Assembly (NCBI RefSeq): GCF_003076515.1
Contig: NZ_CP022390.1
Span: forward strand, 1,364,001-1,428,000
DNA length: 64,000 nucleotides
Direction of reading: 5' to 3'
From: Alcaligenes aquatilis
GTDB taxonomy: Bacteria; Pseudomonadota; Gammaproteobacteria; Burkholderiales; Burkholderiaceae_B
Below, in pieces: positions 1-7,926 of the stretch (position 1 is the first letter of the stretch; every line of letters begins with the position of its first letter). Below the pieces are notes generated by a model that ran no database searches, had not been told where the DNA came from, and saw nothing but the letters and a program-made list of their open reading frames with translations. The position numbers and the translations under genes were made by a program.

Positions 1-3000
1 CGTCACCTGGGCCTGATAGTCATCGCCTTCACGGGCAATGGCAGGCAAACCGGAAATGATTTGCAGGTCTTGCGTGGTGACGATCTGGGCCGAACCGCTA
101 CCAAAGCGATCACCCGCCAGATCAGCCACAGCCACGATGCGGTACTGGGTCAGGGAGTCTTTCAGCGGGACAGTCACCGTTGCGCGACCCTGTGCGTCCA
201 GCTCCACATTACCGTTCCACAGCAGCAAGGTATCCAGCAGCTCGCGAGTGGGGCTTTTGCCACCGCCACCACCGGCCGCTACGGCCTTGCGACCATAGTG
301 ACGACGCCCCACGATTTCAGACTGCGCCGTGGCGGTCTGCACGTTGTAGCCACGCAAGGCGCGCATGGCGTTAAGCAAGTTCCAGCTATTGTTCGGGCTC
401 AGCTCCAGCAGGGCCTGATCCACCGCGGCCAAGGCCACAGACGCACCGGCTGCCGGTGTGCCATCGGACTTCAGAACCTGAATATCAACTTTGGCCTGTT
501 CGCGAATGGCGTACTGGCTGCGGTCTGTCGTCACTTTCACATCCAGCGCATCTTGCTGGCTGCTGACTTCAATGCTGGCCAAACCAAAACGATAGCTGGG
601 CTTGGACAAGTCCACGGTGGTCGTCGGGGCCACAAATTCGCCACCGCCTTCCGAGTAGGCCTTGTACCAGTTCAAAGGCTGACTCCAGCCCCAGCTAAAG
701 AAGGAGTACCAAGGCACTTCACGCAGTCGGCCACGCAGCACCAGCACAGACACATAGACGTTCGGCCCCCACTCAGGCTTGATCTCTACACTGACGTTCG
801 GGCTATCGCCCTCCAACTGAACCACTTGAGCCTGCAAGACTCCTTCACGCTCCACTGACACCAGGGCCGTGGCTTCGCGAAAAGGCATGCGCACCTGAAA
901 CTCGGCTGTCTCGCCAGGAGCCCAGGTCTTTTTCGCAGGAATCACGTCGATACGGTCATCGTTCTGACCACCAAACCACATATCGCCCGAACCGCTGACC
1001 CAAACACTGCTGGCGGAGACCGACTCACGGCCTTCGCCATCACGCGCAATCGCACGCAGCTCGACCTGACCGCCCTTGTCCAGTTTGACATCGCACTGCA
1101 CCAGGCCTTGATCGTCACTGCGGCCCTCGCAGATCGTGCCCAGGTCTTCGCGCTGCTCCTGATTGTCGTAGCTATAGAAGCCACCCACCATGCGCTTACG
1201 AATCGAGAAGCGCTGCACATTGGCAGCTTCAATCCGCACGGGCACGTTTTTCAGCGGCTTGCCGTCCGGGCTCACCGCAATGGCCGAGAGCTTGGTGGAC
1301 GAACCGGCGGCCAACCAGCTACCCGCACGCAGACCAGCCACTACATCGGCAGGCCATACAGACACCGTTTGGGTCAGGGTCTGAATTTCACCGTTAGGAT
1401 CGGCAAAGGTCGCTTCCACCAGAAATTCGGAAGGTCGATCCACCACAGGCAGATCATCCAGCTTGGCACGCAAACCTCCTTGAGCATCCAACTGGAAGCG
1501 CTGCTTGTTCAGAAAAACGCGCGCGTTCGAGGCGTCAGATTGCTCAACCGTCTGGGGAGGAGCAAAGCTATAGTCGTCATACGCGCTAAATGAAGGCGAC
1601 TGGGTACGAACCACCGCCGACAACTGCACTGGTAAGAAGTCAGCAGGACCACCTGACAGATAGTGCAGTTGCAAATCAGCCTGCATCTGTTTGGGGCTAA
1701 CCAGATAAGGACGATCCTGGCCATCACCCAACTTGATGCTGCCGCCCAAAACAGGCAACTTGAACTGTTCAACGCGGAACTCGCCAAAATTGAAGTACTG
1801 GTTTTCACCTTCGGTACGCAAACGGTAAACACCCAGCTCGGCATCCTTGGGGATCTTCCAGTCATTCAAAGCAAATACACTGCCAGCGGCGGTCTTTTGC
1901 CACTTCAAAGGCAACTCAATTCGCTTGCCGCTGCCATCGTGCTCGACAATCATCGCCTCGGGATAACGATCGGGAGCCTTGAAACCGTCACGTACGCGTT
2001 CGCGCACGTAGTGCTTCATGTGCACCACTTCACCAGCACGAAACAGGCTGCGATCCATGACGGTGTGGGCCACAGGGTCGTCGCGACCGCCCCAGTTGTA
2101 GGGGACATTAAAGCGCCAGGGCTCGATACCCGAATTCCACTCGCTCAAGGCGAAGCTGAAATCAGCTTTACCGCGTGCCATGGGGTTGCTTTTGTCGATG
2201 CGCGCTGTCACAAACAAGCCGGAAAGCCCTGTTTCCTGGCAGTAGTCGGCGCTGTCCACTGACTGCGGATGGTGGAACATCCCGTCTTTGTCCGTCTCGC
2301 CCTGCACCAGTTCCTCGCCACGGCAGTTCATGACACGGATCTTGGCGCCCGGCACCACCTTGGCATCATCCAAGGTGGTCACCCAAACCAGCAAGTCGTC
2401 CCCCCCTTTCTTGATGTGTACACCCAGATTAGTCACCAGCACGGAGCTGCGCACGTACATGGTGCCTGCCGATTCCAGCAAAGACGCGCCCAAACGTGGG
2501 GAAGCGACTTCCAGCACATGAAAACCTGGCTCTTTGAGCGGCACACCAATTAGCTCAAAAGGACGTTCATCTTTTTGATCCATACCAGGCAGGTCCAGCT
2601 TCTTGACCTCTTTGCCGACCAGCAAAGGCTGAGCACGTAGGTCCAGTTGACCGTACTGATCAATCGGAGCGGTAATATGGAAATCGCCGCCCATCATGTC
2701 ACGCAGTCGTTCCGCACTGACCCTCCAGGAATAATCCAGCTGACGCAGACGGGAATACCAGGCCAGGACCTCTCTATCATCCTTTACGGCCAAGGCCCCC
2801 ACCTGACCGGCCGACACCAGCATTTGCTCAGTCGTGAGATCCGGCTCGACATTACGCAGGCTCAAGCCAATGGCCGGGGGATCAGAATCATCCGAACCCT
2901 CGCGATCGGCATGGCCGAAACGCTCCACAATCCCAAAAGGCTCCACGGCAAACTTCACCAGCGGCGGATACGTTGTGGTGCTCATCCCCTTACTCAGAAC

Positions 3001-4023
3001 CTGCGGGTTCTTAAGACTGCGGCCAGCGTCGTCAGTCAGGCCGTCCGGAATTTTGACCGTCAGCTTAGCGTTTTCAGGGAAAGGTCCCTGGAAACGCAGG
3101 TATTGGCTGGGGCCACGATCCTGCCATGCCTCATCACTATCAGACACAGGCTCCCAAACTTGTTGGCCCGCTTCCAAACGGATCTGGCTCAAGTACTCGT
3201 ACGCGACGGGCGCGGAGAACTGAACACCGAAGCTGCCAACTGGCGTGCAAGGTGCTTCGGCGCGCTCTCGCATGCAAGAGAGCGAGGCCGTAAATTCAGG
3301 ACGCACATTGAAATCGTAGGTGTAACGATCCGTATTAGGGACACCCTTGCGATTTTCGATCTGGGTCATGATGCCCGGCTCCAGCACCACCGACACGGTG
3401 GCATCGGCTGGCAAGGGCCGCGCACACTGCACGGCTTGGTAACGCTCGTCTACCTCATCCACATAGAACTCAGAGCGCACCATCGCATCTCGCTGGGCAC
3501 CTTCAACCGCTTTCAGGCCAATGCGCTCGCCAATACCCTCTACCCGGCAATAGCCGTTCTTGATTAAAGAGCCGGTATTAACAGGCGCATTGAAACTGAA
3601 TAGAAAAACCTGGTCCTCATCAATAATGTTGTAATACGGGCGGTTGCTTTCCAAAATGGCACCGCCAGAATTAAAACGATACTGAGCCGGCCCGCTGATC
3701 GCTTCATTGTTGATGCTGCGAAAGCTTTTGGACACGACCGCCGTACAACTCAACCCTGGCCCTGGGCGCTCGTCAAACTCATAAATCCAACGACGGGAAT
3801 CGAGCCAGCGGCCCTGGCCAACCACAGCGGGATCATCACACTGCACCAGCACGGGCGCAGGTAATTGCGAATCCCCAAAATGGACAGCGGGTTTGGCAAA
3901 AGTAACTTTGACGTCCCGTAAATCTGATGTCGCCCCCTGAGGCGAAAAACTGCTTATCGTAATGGCTTGAGCGCTACTGACGCTCAGCAAGAACACCAAA
4001 CCCAGCAAAGACTGGCGATGCAT
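1..4023 (-). CDS. Alpha-2-macroglobulin family protein (C-terminus beyond window)
   Basis: Open for 1341 codons from an ATG at 4023 to the left edge, so the C-terminal part is missing. The first 19-20 residues (MHRQSLLGLVFLL...SAQA) form a signal peptide with an AQA cleavage site and no lipobox Cys, so a periplasmic or secreted product is expected. Long beta-rich macroglobulin-type repeats follow. Near the visible end are the family-typical AVDQALLEL segment, a basic Gly-rich stretch (GRRHYGRK then GGGGG) that may be the exposed bait-like loop, and LLWNGNVELDAQGRATV leading into the A2M domain. Bacterial members trap or block proteases and often sit beside penicillin-binding protein PbpC. The thioester motif, if present, lies outside the window, so the subclass (YfhM-like or YfaS-like) cannot be settled. 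Confidence 0.85.
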   Translation of the reverse strand, partial: MHRQSLLGLVFLLSVSSAQAITISSFSPQGATSDLRDVKVTFAKPAVHFGDSQLPAPVLVQCDDPAVVGQGRWLDSRRWIYEFDERPGPGLSCTAVVSKSFRSINNEAISGPAQYRFNSGGAILESNRPYYNIIDEDQVFLFSFNAPVNTGSLIKNGYCRVEGIGERIGLKAVEGAQRDAMVRSEFYVDEVDERYQAVQCARPLPADATVSVVLEPGIMTQIENRKGVPNTDRYTYDFNVRPEFTASLSCMRERAEAPCTPVGSFGVQFSAPVAYEYLSQIRLEAGQQVWEPVSDSDEAWQDRGPSQYLRFQGPFPENAKLTVKIPDGLTDDAGRSLKNPQVLSKGMSTTTYPPLVKFAVEPFGIVERFGHADREGSDDSDPPAIGLSLRNVEPDLTTEQMLVSAGQVGALAVKDDREVLAWYSRLRQLDYSWRVSAERLRDMMGGDFHITAPIDQYGQLDLRAQPLLVGKEVKKLDLPGMDQKDERPFELIGVPLKEPGFHVLEVASPRLGASLLESAGTMYVRSSVLVTNLGVHIKKGGDDLLVWVTTLDDAKVVPGAKIRVMNCRGEELVQGETDKDGMFHHPQSVDSADYCQETGLSGLFVTARIDKSNPMARGKADFSFALSEWNSGIEPWRFNVPYNWGGRDDPVAHTVMDRSLFRAGEVVHMKHYVRERVRDGFKAPDRYPEAMIVEHDGSGKRIELPLKWQKTAAGSVFALNDWKIPKDAELGVYRLRTEGENQYFNFGEFRVEQFKLPVLGGSIKLGDGQDRPYLVSPKQMQADLQLHYLSGGPADFLPVQLSAVVRTQSPSFSAYDDYSFAPPQTVEQSDASNARVFLNKQRFQLDAQGGLRAKLDDLPVVDRPSEFLVEATFADPNGEIQTLTQTVSVWPADVVAGLRAGSWLAAGSSTKLSAIAVSPDGKPLKNVPVRIEAANVQRFSIRKRMVGGFYSYDNQEQREDLGTICEGRSDDQGLVQCDVKLDKGGQVELRAIARDGEGRESVSASSVWVSGSGDMWFGGQNDDRIDVIPAKKTWAPGETAEFQVRMPFREATALVSVEREGVLQAQVVQLEGDSPNVSVEIKPEWGPNVYVSVLVLRGRLREVPWYSFFSWGWSQPLNWYKAYSEGGGEFVAPTTTVDLSKPSYRFGLASIEVSSQQDALDVKVTTDRSQYAIREQAKVDIQVLKSDGTPAAGASVALAAVDQALLELSPNNSWNLLNAMRALRGYNVQTATAQSEIVGRRHYGRKAVAAGGGGGKSPTRELLDTLLLWNGNVELDAQGRATVTVPLKDSLTQYRIVAVADLAGDRFGSGSAQIVTTQDLQIISGLPAIAREGDDYQAQVT

Positions 4024-4367
4024 CGTTCTTCCCCTATGGAATATGCTATTTTCGGCGCCAGTTTAATGGAAATCAGCGCCTCTGAGCATGAATGAGAGAC
4101 CTCAAAAGGACATAAAGAACACCACCAAGTGCAACAAAAAAAGACACGCTGATTTAAAAGCCTGCAATCTCACTTAAGGCAAACTCTGATGGCATTTGAA
4201 AGTAAAAATTTCATATGCGACCAATACCCCGCTTTTTTCCTAAAACAGGCGATATCAACTACGATTAGAAGCACAATTTCGCCACCCCTTACTGGAAACC
4301 CGGCCTACCCGCCCCATATGTGTTAAGGCTTGCACAGATCCCTCCGCCTTGATTTCAGGACAGACAC
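4024..4367. other. Intergenic region, nothing recognised
   Basis: This 344-base gap separates the divergent macroglobulin and DUF697-like genes. It is comparatively AT-rich, has no convincing open frame, and must hold both promoters. I could not pick out unambiguous -35/-10 pairs, operators or hairpins. Confidence 0.5.
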
Positions 4368-4904
4368 ATGAGCTCGATGACACTGCAGGAACTGGATAAA
4401 ACCCGCGAAGAATGTCGCCAATTAATCAGTCGACGCGCCCTGCTATCAGCGGCCGCTGCCGTGGTCCCCATCCCCGGTGTGGATGTGGGCGCAGATGTGG
4501 CTATTTTGATGAAGGTCATTCCCATCATCAATGCCCGCTTTGGGCTGACCGCCAACGATGTGGACGCCCTAAGCCCGGAGCTTAAAAAACTGGTAGTCGT
4601 CGGTGGAACCAGCATGGGGCTGGGCATGGTGGGACGGGTTCTGACAACGGACCGTGTCATCAATATTCTGGTGCGCCTGGGGGCCAAAAAACTGGCCGGC
4701 AAATACGGCGCCAAATATGTCCCCTTGATTGGTAGTGCCATCTCGGCATCCATCAGCTTTGTCGTGCTGCGTAAAGTGGGCAACCAGCATATTGAAGAAT
4801 GCTATGAAATTGCGCGACGCCTGGCGTTGGAAACGCAACGACATGAAGCGGTACATACGATCGATGGCAGTGAGCAAGGCCTGATACGTGAAATCAAGGA
4901 CTAA
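4368..4904 (+). CDS. DUF697-like small membrane protein
   Basis: Encodes 178 residues from an ATG preceded by a weak purine-rich AGGAC. Residues about 25-70 (ending PIPGVDVGADVAILMKVIP) match the style of the DUF697 membrane region that normally follows a GTPase domain: a hydrophobic helix, a PxPG turn, then an Asp-containing helix. A second hydrophobic stretch lies at about 125-145 (VPLIGSAISASISFVVLRK). There is no P-loop, so this is a stand-alone version without the usual GTPase. It appears monocistronic. Function is unknown; the family assignment comes from motif resemblance only. Confidence 0.6.
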   Translation: MSSMTLQELDKTREECRQLISRRALLSAAAAVVPIPGVDVGADVAILMKVIPIINARFGLTANDVDALSPELKKLVVVGGTSMGLGMVGRVLTTDRVINILVRLGAKKLAGKYGAKYVPLIGSAISASISFVVLRKVGNQHIEECYEIARRLALETQRHEAVHTIDGSEQGLIREIKD

Positions 4905-5037
4905 AACCCTGTCGATGCTTTAGCTCTTATCAAGATCGCTCTTTGAATAGCTCAGATAAGCTGGACACAGTGAGCAAGCAGACAAAGTGTGACAAAGCGA
5001 CGGGTCATTAACCCGCCCCCTCGTCATACTGCTCATT

Positions 5038-6210
5038 TTAGCCAGCAGGAACCACCCCAGGCGTTTTACTACGGCCATTCAACATATAGTCCATCAGCTC
5101 GCGCACCGACTTCATCGCCTTGCCAAAAGGCAGGGCTTCGGAACTGCGAAAGAACAGACCACGCTCCACATCCCCTTTCAAGGCGTAGGCTAGCTGACGG
5201 TCAATACAAAACTGACCATGACGCTGCACACCATCGCGCAAACCACAATGGGCCAGGCAATCAAAGCCTTCCGTGCAAGCACGCTCACGCGCCACCGATT
5301 GCAGTTTTTGCTCTTTGTGCAAATAGGCATCCAGCCAAGGCGTACGAACAGCGCGAGCGGGCAAGCCGGCCACACTCATGAATGTCACGATGTCCTTGGG
5401 CTCCGCATCCAACAAAACGCGCTTGAAGTTCTCATGCGCATCACCTTCTTCAGTGACCGCAAACGCTGTCCCCATTTGCACACCGTCTGCACCCCAATCC
5501 ATTAATTGACGTAGTTGTTCAGGGCGGTGAATCCCGCCTGCGGCGATCAAGGGAATACGCTCGGCCTCCAGGCCCAGCTCGCGGAACAAGGCTCGGCAAC
5601 CCTCCAGCACACGCTGGAACGCATATTCAGGTTTGTTCAAGGACTGATCGTCGGCGGCGCCCAGGTGACCTGCGGCATAACGGGGGTTTTCCAGAACGAC
5701 GGCGTCCGGCAGACGCTTGCGACGCAGCCATTTCTTGACCAGCAGGGTGACGCCACGTACATCCGACAAGATAGGAATCAGGGCAACTTTGGGGTGATCC
5801 TGAACCAGTTCAGGCAAATCCAGGGGCAGGCCAGCGCCTACCACCACCGCGTCTGCGCCGCTCTCGCAGGACTGACGCACATATTCGGGATACTGCGAAA
5901 CAGCCTTCATGATATTAACTGCAATCCCGCCCTTTCCCCCTGATCGCTCTCGAGCCCGATGAATTTCACGGTCCAGCGCCTGCAAATTAGCCGCATCGAC
6001 TACGCCTTTTTCGACACCTCCCCCGGTGCTGTCCATGAGATCTTCGTGATGGCGTCGTAAATCCACGCTGGAGATCGTCCCCAGCCCTCCCAATGCGGCC
6101 ACTGTACCCGCCAGCCGGGACGCCGAAATACCGACTCCCATGCCGCCTTGAACAATAGGCAAAAGCAGTTTTCCCTTCAGGGACATGAGACGTAAATCCG
6201 TCTTTAGCAC
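5038..6210 (-). CDS. Nitronate monooxygenase-family flavin oxidoreductase
   Basis: A 390-residue TIM-barrel flavoprotein of the 2-nitropropane dioxygenase/NMO family. Visible features are the N-terminal QGGMGVGISA segment (FMN phosphate region), ALGGLGTISS, VVGAGLPLDLPE, IAAGGIH and GADGVQMGTAF, all in the normal order. Such enzymes oxidise alkyl nitronates or act as NAD(P)H-quinone reductases. A Cys-containing insert near the C-terminus (residues about 308-325, CLAHCGLRDG) is seen in one NMO subfamily. The GTG start at 6210 follows TAAGGT; an ATG eight codons in (6186) is the alternative. It lies downstream of hemN in the same direction, with a hairpin between them. The substrate is not predictable. 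Confidence 0.8.
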   Translation of the reverse strand: MLKTDLRLMSLKGKLLLPIVQGGMGVGISASRLAGTVAALGGLGTISSVDLRRHHEDLMDSTGGGVEKGVVDAANLQALDREIHRARERSGGKGGIAVNIMKAVSQYPEYVRQSCESGADAVVVGAGLPLDLPELVQDHPKVALIPILSDVRGVTLLVKKWLRRKRLPDAVVLENPRYAAGHLGAADDQSLNKPEYAFQRVLEGCRALFRELGLEAERIPLIAAGGIHRPEQLRQLMDWGADGVQMGTAFAVTEEGDAHENFKRVLLDAEPKDIVTFMSVAGLPARAVRTPWLDAYLHKEQKLQSVARERACTEGFDCLAHCGLRDGVQRHGQFCIDRQLAYALKGDVERGLFFRSSEALPFGKAMKSVRELMDYMLNGRSKTPGVVPAG

Positions 6211-6280
6211 GATGTTAATACCTTAGGTTGATGCAAGAACCTGCCGGCCACGTCGGGACCCGAAACAGGGCAATAGAATC

Positions 6281-6304
6281 GTGGCCGTCTGCAAAGACGG
6301 CCAC
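6281..6304 (-). terminator. Hairpin after hemN
   Basis: A perfect 10-bp stem with a 4-base loop (GTGGCCGTCT/AGACGGCCAC) lies just past the hemN stop. The following minus-strand bases are only moderately T-rich. Confidence 0.55.
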
Positions 6305-6308
6305 TGTG

Positions 6309-7730
6309 TTAAATCAGGCGGGAATAGCGTGCACCGCTTTCCTGGCTCAAATACTTGTCGAACACCATGCTGTAGGCGCGCACAAACAGGCGACCTTTGG
6401 GCAACACCTGGATAGACTGGGAATCGACCGTCAGCAAGCCGGCTTGGGCATAGCTGTGGAGCTCTTGCAGCTCAGAAGAAAAATAGCTAGCAAAATCAAT
6501 ACCATAACGCGCTTCCAGACGCGCAATAGGCACAGGCATGCTGCACATCAAATGCATGATCACTTCCGCCCGTAGGCGATCGTCTTGCTGCATCACAATG
6601 CCGCGCTCGATCGGTAGACGCCCCTGATCTATATCGGCGTAGTAATTGCGCAGGCTGCGGGCATTTTGCACATGCATAGTCCCCACTTGACCGATAGACG
6701 ACACACCGAAAGAGACCAGATCACAGGCGGCACGGGTGGTGTAACCCTGAAAGTTGCGGTGCAAGCTCCCGTCCAGACGGGCCAGATTCAGTTCATCGGT
6801 AGGCAGGGCAAAGTGATCCAGACCAATGTAAACATAGCCGGCGTCCAACAGACGCTGCGAAGACATCAGGAACAGTTGCAGACGCTGGTCGGCGTCAGGC
6901 AATTCTTCTTCGTTAATCAAGCGCTGAGCCTTAAAGCGCGTGGGCAAGTGCGCGTAGTTATAAAGAGCGATGCGATCTGGACGCAGTTGCACCAGCGAGT
7001 CAATCGTGATGGCAAAGCTTTCTAGAGTCTGCAAAGGCAAACCGTAGATCAGATCCGTATTGATGGATTGAAAACCGGCCGCCCGGCTTTCTTCGATGGC
7101 GCGTTTGACCATCTCGAAGGGCTGAATACGATTAATCGCCTTTTGCACGTTGGGGTCAAAGTCTTGCACCCCAAAACTGGTACGGTTAAAGCCCAGAGCC
7201 GCCAGGTTCTGGAGAGTGCCTTGCGCCAAGGTACGTGGGTCGATTTCGATGCCCAACTCCGCATCGTCCGTAAACGCAAACTGCTCGTTAAGCTTGGCCA
7301 TCAGACGAGCCAGTTGCTCGTTATCCAGGAACGTGGGCGAGCCGCCGCCCAAATGCAATTGTTCGGTGCGCCTGTCCGCATCCATGTATTGGGTAACCAT
7401 GTCAATTTCGCGCAGCAGGTAATCCAGGTACTGCTCGCTCTTGCTACGGTCCTGCGTAATAATTTTATTGCAGGCACAAAAGTAGCAAAGCGACTGGCAA
7501 AACGGAATATGCAGGTACACCGACAAAGGGGGATTGCTGCTGCTCAAGGCCCGTCGCGATAGCTCGTGAATATAGGGCTGGGCGGGGAAGTCCTGAAAAA
7601 AACGGTCTGCGGTGGGATAGGAGGTATAACGTGGTCCAGAACGATCAAAGCGCCGGATCAGGGCTTCTGAGATTTCAATATCTTGCGCGGTCGGAGCACT
7701 GGTATCCGATGCTTCCAAAGTTTGCGGCAT
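6309..7730 (-). CDS. hemN: Oxygen-independent coproporphyrinogen III oxidase
   Basis: A 473-residue radical-SAM enzyme that decarboxylates coproporphyrinogen III to protoporphyrinogen IX without oxygen in heme synthesis. The cluster-binding Cys residues lie at 78, 82 and 85 (HIPFCQSLCYFCACN), followed by an extra Cys at 87. HLGGGSPTFL and the RYTSYPTADRF N-terminal signature are typical of true HemN rather than HemW. I chose the ATG at 7730 because AGGAGG sits seven bases upstream; the frame stays open for 29 more codons without a comparable site. An FNR-type site 74 bp upstream of the start fits anaerobic induction and the denitrification-type genes later in the window. Confidence 0.95.
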   Translation of the reverse strand: MPQTLEASDTSAPTAQDIEISEALIRRFDRSGPRYTSYPTADRFFQDFPAQPYIHELSRRALSSSNPPLSVYLHIPFCQSLCYFCACNKIITQDRSKSEQYLDYLLREIDMVTQYMDADRRTEQLHLGGGSPTFLDNEQLARLMAKLNEQFAFTDDAELGIEIDPRTLAQGTLQNLAALGFNRTSFGVQDFDPNVQKAINRIQPFEMVKRAIEESRAAGFQSINTDLIYGLPLQTLESFAITIDSLVQLRPDRIALYNYAHLPTRFKAQRLINEEELPDADQRLQLFLMSSQRLLDAGYVYIGLDHFALPTDELNLARLDGSLHRNFQGYTTRAACDLVSFGVSSIGQVGTMHVQNARSLRNYYADIDQGRLPIERGIVMQQDDRLRAEVIMHLMCSMPVPIARLEARYGIDFASYFSSELQELHSYAQAGLLTVDSQSIQVLPKGRLFVRAYSMVFDKYLSQESGARYSRLI

Positions 7731-7803
7731 ACAGGGGCCTCCTGAAAAAGACCGGTTTCTTCTAGTCAAGCATTTATTGTGAGAGAAAACCTCACGTATG
7801 CGC

Positions 7804-7817
7804 TTGACCTGCATCAA
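7804..7817 (-). promoter_or_regulatory. FNR/Anr-type box upstream of hemN
   Basis: On the minus strand the site reads TTGAT-GCAG-GTCAA, matching TTGAT-N4-ATCAA in 9 of 10 fixed positions. If its centre is at -41.5, the -10 hexamer falls on CACAAT (7776-7781), a usable class II layout pointing at hemN. The same test toward the mrp operon finds only a T-run, so hemN is the likely target. Confidence 0.75.
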
Positions 7818-7926
7818 GCCCGCAAGAACTAAAAAAACGCTTTTTTTCTCGCAGTTGGACTGAAATTAGCCGCATATATCGTATTATTAAGCGCTAGCCG
7901 CCTAAATCACCGCCTGTTGGAGTCAG

